Positions 34,850-46,781 of a DNA stretch of 64,000 nucleotides are shown piece after piece. A program made the position numbers and the translations under genes. The DNA is from Rosellinia necatrix (lineage: Eukaryota; Ascomycota; Sordariomycetes; Xylariales; Xylariaceae). Each line of letters begins with the position of its first letter. The first letter of the stretch is position 1. The notes under the pieces are model-generated. The model saw only the letters and a list, made by a program, of their open reading frames with translations, was not told where the DNA came from and did no database searches. The stretch lies in assembly GCA_021209875.1 (NCBI GenBank), contig JAGYVD010000002.1, positions 6,076,001 to 6,140,000 on the forward strand. Direction: 5' to 3'.

Positions 34850-37800
34850 GGGTAAAACGGGCAGCGGGAAGGAGTCGTCGTGTCAAACCAAGCCCCCGTT
34901 AGCCAACGCAAAAACTGTGGGCCGTAACTCTGATGGAGCAGTCCAGCACGTATGTAGGCACCTTACCTATATAACTTAGGGTCGATGCCACATAGGTAAG
35001 AAGCCGCAGAGCCAGGGATATCAATGGAATTGACGAGTTGGCAACCGGAATGAGCTTTGTCTGGTGCAAGAGGAACAACGAGTTCAGTCCCGCACGCCAC
35101 GCCAACCACCAGAGGGTATTATATATGTATCAGTTCGTGCAGCAGGAACTCGAATCCCACCCATCTATCCATCTATCTCCCTATCTCCCTATCTATCGTG
35201 TCGGATGACATGCCTTGCGTAGGTTGGCCATGTCTTCTTCGTCAAGACGGTCGACCTACCTAGTGAGGGAAAATAGAACTGGTGTGTATGGCACGATGCA
35301 CAATGCAAGACGCATCACGACAGCCAACCGGCGCTCGCCATTCCCTCTTGGCAGCCTTCGAGGAGCACTAGCTCAGTGCAGCGGAACCATCAGCCGATAG
35401 GTGCGCAACTATGGAGATTATGACGCGCGCGCTCCTCACATGAAATGAGGTCTTGGGTGAGTAGTGTAGAGAACAACGTACTTGGATGTACCGCAGGCCG
35501 AGTGGAGAGAGCAAGAGCAGCCAATTGCTTTCCCTGCCAAGGACAAGACCGAGAGGGCCGAAGACGCAAGAGCGCGAGAGTGAGGTAGGGGGATGCAATA
35601 TAAACAGCAAGCAGTGCTATATAGTGTAGCAGCGAATGGCGATCAGCAATGCAAGACGATCAATAATGAACCCATGACCTTAGATGGTGGTTATGACCGT
35701 CTCCCCGCTTGCAAAACATAGGCGTTCTTCAACAGGGTGCAAGTCTACCAAACCTAATAAGAGCGCGGATTATTAATGCGAACCGTTTGTCGGTTACGCT
35801 ACACAACATGGGTACTATGTTCACACCAACTTCAAGGTTAGGTATCTAATAATTAGGGTACAAGACTTTGCTGGGATCGGCCGATCAACATGGGAAAGCG
35901 AGATACTGTGCTTACGTATTTCGGTTCGATGATTCCGGCACGATGTGTTCGTCAGCATCCCAGTTGACGATAGGTGCCCGCCAACCAGGTTGCGCTACCA
36001 TGTATCTGAACTAAAAGGTCCCCCGTTTTGGACAAGAAAACGCCGTTGACGACACTGGGGCCAATAGAGCCCCTCACGACTTCACGGTTCAGAACGGTTG
36101 ATCAAATCCGTCGCAGGTGTCTCATGCATCGCTACCCCGATTCGGGTCCCATTTAATACAGGTTACACCACTAAAGAGAAAAGGAAAGGAAAGAAAAGAA
36201 AAGAGAAGAAAAAAAAAAGCAACTCGAAGCCAGCAATTTGGCGCATGCTCGCCGCGGCATATGTACAGACAATAGGTGTCGTAGTGATGAGGCCGTCGTT
36301 ATGCAACTCGACAGGCAGAAAACCGGGGTACACTACTTACATACACCAGGACATACGCTAGTTACAGTCTGGGATTGATCTGCCAGTAACCTGGACACAC
36401 CGCCTCTACATGGGGCATTTAAGCTTCGCAGGGGTATCTCGGCCAGTCAGACAGTTCGAACTGGTTGGCCGGCGTGGAGACCCATGTGTAAACTGCGGTG
36501 TGTCTGCCGGACGGAGCATGAGCAGATGGTCCTGAGGTCTCTGGCAGTGCACTGTACGCAACAAAGCCGTCGGCTTGGGCGGATTCTGTGAATAACGATT
36601 CCGGCATTATATATATGCGGCACGAGGCAACTTATTTCCGAGACCGATACAGGTACACCAGAAGAACTCAAGAACATTCACCACCCACCTGGGCAGCAAC
36701 TGGAGGGGAGATCCGCTTTGTGGGCTGGGCGTGGGCGAGTGAGTGTTGGAGGTTGGAGTTTTGCCAACCCGTCAATCCCATTCTGGTGACGCAATGGAAT
36801 CTTGTTGGCTGGGTTGGACTAAGGCGATTTGAGCGTCTAAGACTAATGAAGCAAGTAAATACTATCTATAACCATTCAAGGCGTTGTCAATTCGTATGTC
36901 TGCGCGATCGTGACCAGAGCACCGGCTGCACTCGATTGCGCACTTGGGCAGGAATGGAACTACTCAACCGCCACACCAACTCACCCAAGGACTTGACCCG
37001 GCCCGGGCGACGACTGATGGGTGAGATGACTTATGGGTAAGGTGCTTGGCTTTCCCTGCCAAGACGGCTTCCGTGATTTGTCGTACACCACACCAGGCAC
37101 CGCCGTATGATCGATAACACAAAACACACCCTCTAGAGTGTGCGCCTCACTCAACTGATAATTATTTCCATAAGACTGAGATAGGTCGCCTCCCCGCATG
37201 GGGCGAGGATTGCTGGGCGGCGAGTGGTTCATGTCCAGAAATCCCACGCAACGGCCAGAGCGATCTCGAAGCCGGGCCATGTATCATACGTGTGCCGTGG
37301 AGGTTTGAGAATGTCCTACCTCACTCCCAGACCTACATACCGGCTGATCTAATTACCAAGGGTGCCTACATATGGTTATTTGCTTCGCGGCGATCGAGAG
37401 ATGAGGGTGCAGCTCTGTAAGTGACGACTAACCTCCCTACCTACGGTAGCCTACCTACCTAAGCTACATACGGTGTGTGGTGCCGACGAGGCAAAGAATG
37501 TTAGGTACCCGGCCTTGGTATCTCGATAAGTGCAATTTATTAAATTAAGCAAGGACTGTAGGCATCCCAAAGACCCGTGCTTCATCCACTAGAAACGGGT
37601 GCGGAATGGATGGCGAAGCATGGTGATTGGCTAGAACGCGTTCGAACGCGCCCCGCGACCGGTTGCCTTCTTCCAACTCTCATGCACCCCCAGCCGGGAG
37701 AGCAAGGAGTACAGAAATCCGAGCAGGGAGGTCAAGTCAAGCCCATAGGTAGGTACTTGCTTAACCTCCGGTACCCATAGTTAGGGGAGAAGCATGATGG

Positions 37801-37957
37801 AAGAACCAACAGAAGCTATTTTCTGTTATTGTGTACCTACATGTTTAACCTTGGTGGCTATCAGCACAAGCAGTGTCAAGCACCGATTTGTCTACCTATA
37901 CTAGGCCAATAGCTACTTGCCTACACTACTGGGCATCATATCGAGGAGAGATAGGTA

Positions 37958-38170
37958 GAAGGCAGGTAGGTAGGTAGGTAACTTCAACATATGATACAAG
38001 GGGGTTGGATTAGGTAAAGTAAGGCTGTTCCAACAACCTTAATAGGCACGATACGTTTCCAAGTCAGTACCTACCTGCCTCGTTATCTCCTACCTTATCT
38101 CCTACTTACCTATCTATCTATCTTTCAAAGGTAGCGACACTAGATAACTATCTACCTACCTACCTACCTA
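37958..38170. repeat. opposed GGTA and TACC microsatellites
   Basis: A short GGTA run near 37962-37980 faces TACC/TATC runs at 38069-38170. The arms are complementary and could pair across the roughly 100-bp gap. Confidence 0.7.
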
Positions 38171-39074
38171 CTTAACCTATCTACTTGCCAGGTATCTCAA
38201 CAAGCTACCCCCTTGCCCAAGCCTTCACCATCGGCAAACGGAAACACAAACGCCAAACGAAAGAAGAAGAAAAAACCCCAAGAATAGTTACTTGTGATTC
38301 CTCCCATTCCCGTCCTTCCTCCTCTTCTCACAATCTAAAGTACCTCGACTACCCGCACCTGCGATCCTTATTCCACACGCTGCTCTCCTCCCCGCCAGTG
38401 CTCCGTAGTCTGTTAGTACTTACGAACGGTTCCAACACCAAGACCGATCTGTCAATCCACCAATCCGCCTGTCTCCCTGTCTACCAACGCCGTAATACGC
38501 CCATAATACCGTAATCATCGAGCCCACCCTTGAATCTCGCGACTCAACGGCAACCGCCGCGTGATAATGCGCTTGGCCTCCCAAGCGAAACAGCACATCC
38601 ATCTATGCTAAGTGCTTGAGCCTGCATTGCGCCGAGCATTCTACCACCAGGCTGCAGACCCAGTTGCCTCTTTTTTTTTTTTTTTTTCCTTTTCTCTCTC
38701 TCCCTCTTCCTTGGCTTTTCCCTCGGGGTTTAGCTATCGCAAGGCCTAGAGAATTGTTCGTCATATTTCCATCCACTAGTACGCCAATTGACGACGCCGA
38801 TTTACCACGCGAATCTACCACGCAAATAACCTGCTGCCCGTGCCTTGGCTGGCCAGCTGCCACAACAACATCCCGTCATAGGGATACGGTCTGCTCTACT
38901 TCTCTTTCACGAGCTCGATTTGACTCGACTTGACTCGATTTGACCCGATTTGACCCATCCATACATCGGCAACGATTATCCATCCCCGCCGGATCCCCGA
39001 CCTCGTAATCCTAGAACCCGCACCGCGCCAAACCTACGACCACCCATGCCTACGCCCTGCAACGTGACGCTACC

Positions 39075-41369
39075 ATGAAGTCAACTCCTCTCATCATCAA
39101 TTGGCATGAGAAGAATGCCCCGATCTACTCCGCCCACTTCGAGCCACACGGGAAGGGGAGACTGGCGACAGGAGGTGGAGACAACAGCGTTCGCATCTGG
39201 AGAGTCGACGGCGAGGGCGAAGACCGCCGGGTCGAATACCTGTCCACGCTAGCCAAACACTCCCAGGCCGTCAACGTTGTTCGCTGGGCCCCCCGAGGCG
39301 AGACCCTCGCCTCCGCCGGCGACGATGGAAACGTGATATTATGGGTTCCCTCCGACACCCACCATCCGACCACCTTTGGCAACGAGGGTATCGAGGATAA
39401 GGAGACGTGGCGGACCAAACAGATGTTCCGCCCTACAGGCTCCGAGATATACGACCTGGCCTGGTCCCCCGACGCCACCTACTTCATCATCGGGAGCATG
39501 GACAACGTTGCTCGCATCTACAACGCCGGCACTGGTAAGTCCACCCGGCTTCTGCCTCGGCTTCTGCCTCGGCTCCTCCCTCAGCTTCTCCCTCGACCCC
39601 CCAACTCCGATTCGTACTAACAGCTATCCTCAGGCATGCTCGTCCGCCAGATTGCCGAACATAGCCACTACGTCCAAGGCGTCACTTGGGACCCCCTAAA
39701 CGAGTATATCGCTACTCAGTCTTCCGATAGATCCGTCCATATTTACTCTCTCAAAACAAAAGACGGCCAGTATACGTTGACAAACCACGCCGCCGAGACC
39801 CCGAAAGTGGCCAGTCATGCGAAAATGGATCTGCCTCCCCGCCGCATTTCATCGAATAGCCCGGCACCGCCAGATCTGAATTATCGCGCTCAGCTTGCGG
39901 CTGCCGTCGACACTCCGTCAGCATCCATCGGCTCCCCAGTGCTCTCGGCCCCAGGGACACCGCAGTCTGTACCCCTGCCGATGAACCCACCCAGCGTGGT
40001 CAGTCACAGTAGGCGCTCTTCATTTTCGTCCCGCCGCTCCGTGTCGCCAGCGCCATCGCTGCCGCTGCCCGCCATCATGCCCATGGCAGCCGAGGCTTCT
40101 CCAAAACCAGGCTATAGCAGCGGCATTGGGATGAAAAATGCGAACTTATATGCCAATGAAACTTTGGCATCCTTCTTCAGGCGCCTGACGTTTACCCCCG
40201 ACGGGAGCCTTCTGCTTACGCCTGCGGGTCAGTATCAAGTCCAACACCAAACAGACGGGCTCAAACCCACGTTTGAGGTGATAAATACTGTTTATATCTA
40301 TACGCGTGGTGGTATCAACAAGCCTCCTATTGCCCATCTGCCAGGGCATAAGAAGCCCTCTGTTTCCGTCAGATGCTCACCTATCTTGTACACGCTCCGA
40401 CAGAACCCCCCCCCGTCACGCAGCATATCACCATAGATACCTCATCAGCCGAAGACCCGATCCCGGCGCTTCCCGAGCCGATAGCCAAACCATCTCCGGC
40501 CATCATGGATCCGCCCCCACCCCCAGCCACCTCCGCTTCGGACTCCGACAAGTCGACGTCATCTAAGCCCCCCTAACATAGAGACGAGCGCATCCACAGC
40601 CGGACCCAAACCCACATTTGCGCTGCCGTATCGGATGGTCTATGCCGTCGCAACCCAGGATGCCGTTCTTCTCTACGATACTCAGCAGACAACGCCAATC
40701 TGCGTAGTGAGCAACCTACATCTTGCCACATTCACTGATCTAGCTTGGTAAGAATGCTGTTCTCGATATACTCGTATCTCTCTCTAACTATGTGCTAGGT
40801 CAAGTGACGGTTTGACATTGTTGATCTCGTCGTCCGATGGCTTCTGTTCGACGCTCTCATTCGCGCCCGGTGAGTTAGGTCAAGAATACAAGGGTGAGCT
40901 GGGGAGCGGTAAGAACGCTTCGTCAATGACAACCGGTACCGCTTCGAACCAACCAACACCAATGCCAACCCCGACCTCGATCTTCGCACCCCCTTCTCCA
41001 TTCCCAGGCCATCAGCATCGAAATTCGGCCAGCTCGTTTACAGGCCCTTCACCACCGCCGACCACGTCATTCGTAGGTGCAAGGCCCCCATCACCCACGA
41101 GGTCAAACTCCGCCTCCTCCGTAACAACCCAGGCTTCTGTCATGAACAACCCACCTCTCATCGTCGGAAGCGTTCCCAGTATCACAGCCACCAATTCCGG
41201 AAAAGTAACGGGTGTTCCCATCACAACACCACCAGAGACACCAGGTGCCTCCAATGCCGCTACCGGCCTCAAAAGAGATGCACCCATGAATGAGAAGGAG
41301 GATGGCGGTTCTCAACCGAAGAAACGCAGGATAGCTCCAACGCCGGTTTTGAGCGAATCACAACGATAA
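39075..41369 (+). CDS. CAC2: CAF-1 WD40 subunit (CAC2 / CHAF1B-like), frame disturbed at two C runs
   Basis: The WD40 subunit of chromatin assembly factor 1, which deposits H3-H4 on newly replicated DNA in the nucleus. Exons are 39075-39534, 39634-40747 and 40799-41369; introns have GTAAGT/TACTAAC/CTCAG and GTAAGA/CTAAC/GCTAG. Diagnostic motifs are the N-terminal INWHEKNAPIYSAHFEP, repeat ends such as NSVRIWRVDG and GNVILWVPSD, SSDRSVHIYSL, GHKKPSVSVRCSPILYTLR, LPYRMVYAVATQDAVLLYDT, and SSDGFCSTLSF. A Ser/Pro-rich C-terminal tail follows. After the nine-C run at 40406-40414 the annotated frame meets TAG at 40434. Protein-like sequence continues in another frame (TQHITIDTSSAED) up to a six-C run at 40568-40573, where the first frame resumes. 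Total length still closes to 714 residues. Confidence 0.9.
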
Positions 41370-42143
41370 GAGAAACTAAAATAATATGAATTTTGGACTG
41401 CTTTAGGACTTGAGCATTTAGTGGCGTTATAGGAGCACAACAATATCTGCTATCGCAACGGGCAAGGCGCCCCGCTGTCATGAAGGCCTATCGATTCGTC
41501 TATTGCCGGGCAGGATACACAGCTTGACCACTATGGCCCCTGTAGGTTAGGGATCTGTTAGATCCGTTTTCTTTTCCCTCTGTTTTATCCCATAGCTTAT
41601 GTATGCGTGTGCAAATGGCTAAATGACGGGAAAGCATAAAAGATGCGAATGTAGGGAAAATACATGAATTAGAGATATGATCAATCATTTATGAGAGCTA
41701 AGAGTTGTATTGATTCCCCTAGTATACGCCCCCATACCGTACATATGTTCCCATCAACCGTCGCTTGCTCTGCGTAACTTCTCAATCTTTGCGTTTCACA
41801 TCAAATGGGTCGCGGCACAAGTTTGTTGAGAATTGTAGGTCCACGGGAGACGTACGTACATAAATACATACATTAATATATTCAAGCAATGAATTGAACT
41901 TGTAGTGTCTAGATCCTATCGTGTAGCATTTCGGAATTTTACCATTTCCCCTTTCAACACTAGTTTGCTCTGCACCGGATCGATATCTTCTATATACTCT
42001 GTTAGTTTGCTCCTAGTAATTGTTTGCAAAGGAAATTGTTAAAACAAACAGAGCAAGGCAGAGAAAAGAAAATCCTAAATGTAAATAAGTATGTCCAATA
42101 GACGCGAAGAAAAAAAAAGAAACGGAAAAAAAAACAGATTAGC
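41370..42143. other. spacer between CAF-1 gene and ncRNA array
   Basis: 3' region of the CAF-1 gene and AT-rich sequence. No coding potential. An A-rich stretch at 42107-42134 is the T-run terminator of the first array member when read on the minus strand. Confidence 0.6.
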
Positions 42144-42256
42144 TAGCCACCGAGGGAATCGAACCCCCGGGACCTACCGATATTACATAACGAACGCTGA
42201 GTAAGTATATCAGGTAAAGCACGCTTTTTATCGCTAGGACCGTACCAACTCGGCCA
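42144..42256 (-). ncRNA. tRNA-like Pol III RNA gene, copy 1 (subfamily A)
   Basis: Internal A box TGGCCGAGTTGG matches TRGCNNAGYNGG exactly, and B box GGTTCGATTCC matches exactly. The 3' end folds as a T-arm: GGGGG, loop TTCGATT, CCCTC. A closing stem pairs TGGCCG with the 3' TGGCTA strand. The 7 nt upstream of the A box do not pair with the 3' end, so it is not a tRNA. TATA-like TTTTTTATAT lies at 42289-42298 and T runs follow within 20 nt downstream. The internal stem GGTCCTAGCGATA pairs with TATCGGTAGGTCC with two mismatches. Confidence 0.75.
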
Positions 42257-42386
42257 TTTGTTTTCATCTTAGGGGGGGTAGGCTAACATTTTTTATATGT
42301 TCCCCTGTCTGCCCCCTGTCTGCCCCCTCCTGGTACGTGGCAAGGTTCACCAAGAAAAAGTATAAAAAAAAAAAGGAAAAGATTGT

Positions 42387-42496
42387 TAGCCACCGAGGGG
42401 ATCGAACCCCCGAAGCTTAACGATGTTAAGTAAGTATACTGGTAACTATACTGTCGCTGTACGCTATACTTCGCTAGGCCTGTACCAACTTGGCCA
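42387..42496 (-). ncRNA. tRNA-like Pol III RNA gene, copy 2 (subfamily A)
   Basis: A box TGGCCAAGTTGG, B box GGTTCGATCCC. Closing-stem position six is A-U here where copy 1 has G-U, a compensated change. TATA-like TTTTTTATAT at about 42529; T11 terminator at 42364-42374. Confidence 0.75.
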
Positions 42497-42794
42497 TTCG
42501 TCTGAATCTTAGGAGGTCTAGGTTAACATTTTTTATATTTGTCGGGTAGAACCATCTCACTACCAACCACCAGTCGCACTACAGTGGCTGTAGTACTACA
42601 ATTCACATATAGGCCCAAGAAGCCTTGAAGGATTCAGGAATCAATTGTTCACCCATGTGAGCCCTAAATACTGCCTATCGCTAGTCTATCTATTCGCTCT
42701 ACAATATAACCAGCTGGTAATATTCTTCTCCCTTCTTCTCTCTCCTCGTACGTAAGCGATGTTTGCCGGGAAAAGGGATAAAAAAAAGAAATTC

Positions 42795-42905
42795 TAGCCA
42801 CCGAAGGAATCGAACCCCCGAAGCCTAACGATGTTATGTAAGGATACTGCTAATTATGTTTTCGCTGTACCGCTATACTCCGCTAGGCCTGTACCAACTC
42901 GGCCA
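42795..42905 (-). ncRNA. tRNA-like Pol III RNA gene, copy 3 (subfamily A)
   Basis: A box TGGCCGAGTTGG and B box as in copy 1. The internal stem AGGCCTAGCG pairs with CGTTAGGCTT over ten positions. TATA-like TTTATAT at 42941-42947; T7 downstream at 42781-42787. Confidence 0.75.
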
Positions 42906-43213
42906 TTCACCTTATTCTTAGGAGGTAAATGTTAACTTTCTTTATATCCCTCCCTCTCCTTCCTTCACTTTATACCTTGCCTTCCCTTCTAGTGCCTCTG
43001 ACATAATATGATAGCAAGGTTTACTGATAATGGTAGGCGTTAGAATGTTGACGAGAGATGAAGATTCAATTTAGCTATCTATCTCTCAGACTAACTAGTA
43101 TACAGTGATTCCCAGAAGCCTTCCGAAATGAAGGCTTCCCCAAGGAAGGCTTCCCGAAGGAAGGCTTCCGACGGGATGGCTTCACAGATAAAAAGGATAA
43201 GAAAAAGAATGGC

Positions 43214-43324
43214 TAGCCACCGAAGGAATCGAACCCCCGAAGCTTAACGATGTTAAGTAAGAATACTGCTAATTATGCTTTCGCTGTACCGCTATACTTC
43301 GCTAGGCCTGTACCAACTCGGCCA
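43214..43324 (-). ncRNA. tRNA-like Pol III RNA gene, copy 4 (subfamily A)
   Basis: A and B boxes perfect. It differs from copy 3 in the internal stem, where G-U becomes A-U, and has one C-A mismatch. TATA-like TTTATAT at 43361-43367; T5 downstream at 43202-43206. Confidence 0.75.
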
Positions 43325-43737
43325 TTTGTCTTAATCTTAACATAGCATATATTAACATTCTTTATATCCTTTCCTCTCTGTCTCAAGTCTTCTATCTGTT
43401 GTTCTACGTTCTCCTTTGTTACCTAACATAGTTCTAGCTGCGGGAAGTTTTCTTCATATGGTAGCTGCTGGCTATTCCATGCTATTTGTGAGGCCAACGT
43501 ACAAACGTACGAACGCACGTAAACCTCTGGAAGGAAACCTCCCTTACGGAAGGCATCTTGGGACCTTGATGTATGTTGGTTGGCTAGTTTGAGAGACCAG
43601 TAGTAAAATTAAATCTCCACCTCTCTAATATCATGATGCCTACCACTATTTTATAAGCTCGGTCCTATATCACTAGTGTTTGAACAAAATGGTAATATGG
43701 ATGGAAAATGGTGGGTGAAAAAAAAAAGAGAAAGTGA

Positions 43738-43849
43738 TAGCCACCGAGGGGATCGAACCCCCGAAGCCTAACGATGTTAAGTAAGGAATATTGATAATTA
43801 TACAATCGCTATACCGCTGTACCCCGCTAGGCCCGTACCAACACGGCCA
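43738..43849 (-). ncRNA. tRNA-like Pol III RNA gene, copy 5 (subfamily A)
   Basis: A box has one change (TGGCCGTGTTGG); B box intact. The upstream element is weaker (CTATCTATAT near 43870). T10 downstream at 43718-43727. Confidence 0.7.
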
Positions 43850-44062
43850 ATAGTCACTAGAACTAATTCTATCTATATCTCCTACTCCGCCCCCCTGCTA
43901 CTCTGGGCCACCTTAATATCTATGGTACGTAATATCATTTCATACCTACTCGCCTATATTTTATTTATATTATGTAGTTCCACTAGACTACTTTATTTCT
44001 TCCTTTATTGAGAAAAACAGATATCATATTTACACTTGTTAAAAAAAAAAAAAAGAATGTGA

Positions 44063-44174
44063 TAGCCATCGAGGGGATCGAACCCCCGAAGCCTATCGAT
44101 GTTGAGTAAAGAATATTGATAATTATACAATTGCTATACCGCTATACTCCGCTAGGCCTGTACCAACACGGCCA
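44063..44174 (-). ncRNA. tRNA-like Pol III RNA gene, copy 6 (subfamily A)
   Basis: Close relative of copy 5 with the same A-box change. Upstream TTTCATATAT near 44194; T14 downstream at 44041-44054, the longest terminator of the set. Confidence 0.7.
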
Positions 44175-45246
44175 ATAGGTCTCATGCCAATCTTTTCATA
44201 TATCCCCCATCCCACAATCATCCAGAGACCGGAGACGCCCGTCTAGGTTTCCGCCACGTGGCAAAACAAGGATGTTTTGTGATGAAAGGAATCAAGCTCT
44301 TGAATCTAAAACAACCGACCACTGCATAACCCCGATAGGGGAGATTTCAAGGAAGATTATTGATTACTAGGTGTCGGTGGGCTTGTCCACTTCCTTAGGT
44401 GGCCGTTGCTGTGTTTCTGGCCCCTTTGCGTTGTCCGCCTGAAGGGTTTGACACGCCCGCGTATACTAAGCGCGGCGGATTTCCAAGTTCTACATCCGTG
44501 GCCATCTCTTAAGTGAGATGATTAGCCTGGTCACCGTGGGAGTTCTGAATTGCGACCGAAAAGAAAGAGAGAAAGGCCAGAAAATGAAGTCTGCTCGTTT
44601 TCGGGTCGGATTTTATTTGGCGAACGGGTTCAACAATTAAGTAGGCAGGCAGGCGCCGCTCCAGTTAGCGACTACGAGGAGATGGATGCGTATGAAGTTG
44701 GGGTTAGTTCACTCGCCGATTGATTGCCTGCCGGAATGTTCGCCCGGGACGGGTCGGCCCGCTCCTTTCGCTCGACGCACGCCCCATCCATCCTGGAACT
44801 AGACCCCTTTTTTCCATTATCGCCGAACGTCGTGTAGCACTACCCCGTATTCGCTGATCATTTCTTCCCGCGAAATCCTCTCTCTCCTAAGAGGCCGGGT
44901 GCAATGAGAAATTTCTAACTGATTGTTTCGAGGCTTACTGAAATTCATATCGCTGTTTTCAAGTATGTAAAGAATGCTGCAGTATATGTGAAGGGAGCCA
45001 CATGAGACTCTTGCTTATTGGTATAGCTACGGCCACTTCCTATATTCTTAACTTCAAACGTGGCTTTACACAATTATACCTACCAGGTCTTTCTTGGTCA
45101 GATACATGAGGCGATCGGGATAGAGTAAAGAAATTCTTCTGCATGGCAATCTTGACCAAGGCACTAGCTCGGTATTGGTTTCGTATCCGATTAATTTAAA
45201 TAATGAATGATAAGATGAAAAATGATGAGAAAAAAAAAGAATATTT
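44175..45246. other. spacer separating the two subfamilies of the array
   Basis: About 1.07 kb, the largest gap in the array, holding the promoter of copy 6. No gene or further array copy seen. Composition rises in GC between 44380 and 44900. Confidence 0.55.
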
Positions 45247-45364
45247 TGACCGTCGGGGGAATCGAACCCCCAGGCCTAATGATACTGGGTAACAATGCTG
45301 AATAATAATCATATTTTCGCTAGATCGCTAGGTTCAGTACCGCTAGGCCATTCCAATACGGCCA
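45247..45364 (-). ncRNA. tRNA-like Pol III RNA gene, copy 7 (subfamily B)
   Basis: A box variant TGGCCGTATTGG and a second A-box-like motif TGGCCTAGCGG 15-20 nt on. Closing-stem pair seven is G-C here, against G-U in most copies. Upstream CTATATTTCC near 45387; T9 downstream at 45230-45238. Confidence 0.72.
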
Positions 45365-45932
45365 GTAGGTGTAAGATCGAAAAAGATCTATATTTCCAAC
45401 AACGAAGTATCGGAAAGCTGAGTTAGTCTCTGTTGTTGCAGCTTCGGGGGCTTTTTTAAGTTTAGGTCATTATAACCTACTCGATGGATTTGTAGGCGAA
45501 TTAAAACCCTAAGGCCTAGAGATACCTAAGGAAAGGACACGTCGGCATTTTGTTTGTTTCTTAGGTCATACTAGCGTAGCTAGCAGCTCTACGAGTAAAC
45601 GAGGTTTTGATCATTCCACGCCCGCTTGGCTTACCATCATTTATCTCCCGCCGCAATGTTGTCGCGGAACTGAGCCCCAGGCTCTGAATCTCCACCAGCT
45701 ACGGCACAAACTACTGTTTGTGATCTAAATCAGAGGTAGCTATGCAGGGTATGAGGACAAGTCTTTTCATTGAAGAAGATAATTCATTTATTGAGCTGGT
45801 ACAATGAAAATTAGAGGCTAGGGACAGCATCAACTATTAAGTACTTATTATTTACTTACGTAGGGGGCGCACTATAAGAAACATGGTGTTATTCAAGATA
45901 GGGGGAACTGAAGTGAAAAAAAGAGAATGTTA

Positions 45933-46048
45933 TGGCCACTGGGGGAATCGAACCCCCAAGCCTAACAATACTGAGTAACGATGCTGAATAATGATATTTT
46001 CGCTAGATCGCTAGATTTCAATACCGCTAGGCTATTCCAACATAGCCA
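45933..46048 (-). ncRNA. tRNA-like Pol III RNA gene, copy 8 (subfamily B)
   Basis: The most diverged 5' strand (TGGCTATGTTGG), yet the closing stem still pairs with AGTGGCC through U-G and A-U pairs. TATA-like TTTATAT at 46071-46077; T7 downstream at 45916-45922. Confidence 0.7.
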
Positions 46049-46124
46049 ATAGGGCTAATACTTAGATTTATTTATATTCTTAAGGGTAGTCAGGCCAACA
46101 GCAACATATGGCAACCTCCCACAG

Positions 46125-46559
46125 CTATACAGCAATAACTCCCGCCGGGATTACATGTCCGCACCTGGCTTCAGGGGAGCACTCGGGTATTGTGGTAATT
46201 GCCTTGCGTTTACTGGGTGTGGTTTTGTCTGCTTCGGCGTCGTCGGGTAGCAAGGCTGACGTCATCAAAAGCCCTTCTCTTTCCGCGCGCAAGGCCTCGT
46301 TGACTTGGCGATCGATAGTGCCGGAACCGAGTAGAACGTCTAATGCCGTACGATCTTGTTTATGCACGTGTTCGCGTAGACGTTCCACCTCGTGCGACAT
46401 CCTATTAACTCGTTTGATAAAGACTTTGATCATGTGGACAATTCGATCTTGTGGCTTAGTGATCTTAGTTATTAGAATCCATGTGATTCTGCTGACTTCG
46501 TCTACTGAAGTTGTTCGGTCCGCAAGTGCAAAATCAGTACAGATGTCCTGAAGGCATAG
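46125..46559 (-). pseudogene. orphan exon resembling an NLR-type N-terminal domain
   Basis: An open frame of about 145 codons lies inside the ncRNA array, antisense to nothing. It starts after a TTCAG acceptor near 46552 with an upstream AACTAT branch-like string. It reads DICTDFALADRTTSVDEVS, ITKPQDRIVHMI and HEVERLREHVHKQDRTALDVLL, then ends in a Lys-rich tail. The pattern of an amphipathic helical domain with ALAD.TTS..EV resembles N-terminal domains of fungal STAND/NACHT proteins. No upstream exon is visible before copy 9, and no NACHT motif is present. It is probably a remnant cut off by the array, though a short real gene is possible. Confidence 0.5.
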
Positions 46560-46662
46560 TTATGTTATAAAAATACTTGGCCTCCCCGCTTCCCCGGATG
46601 CCTTCGGGGATGTACTCCGTCGGCTTTGACTAACAAAAAAAAATTAACAAAAGAAAAGGATG

Positions 46663-46781
46663 TTGACCATCGGGGGGATCGAACCCCCAGGCCTAACGAT
46701 ACTGAATAACGATGCTGAATAATAATGTTTTCGCTAGATCGCTTAGGTTTTAATACCGCTAGGCCACACCAGTACGGCCAA
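46663..46781 (-). ncRNA. tRNA-like Pol III RNA gene, copy 9 (subfamily B)
   Basis: Closing stem TTGGCCGT with ATGGTCAA (one G-U). It has an inserted base in the middle TAGCG repeat (TAAGCG). TATA-like TTTATAT at 46803-46809; T9 downstream at 46635-46643. Confidence 0.75.

Larger units (their letters stand above)
33919..39074. other. intergenic between divergent ABC transporter and CAF-1 genes
   Basis: Five kilobases with no supportable gene. It holds a GC minisatellite (34381-34441), opposed T and A tracts (34786-34849) and opposed GGTA/TACC microsatellites (37960-38170). The CAF-1 promoter and leader presumably occupy the last part, with a T-run at 38671-38687. Confidence 0.6.

Noticed and set aside
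46108..46551. 147-residue plus-strand frame
   Set aside because: It is the antisense shadow of the NLR-like exon, whose composition is much more protein-like.
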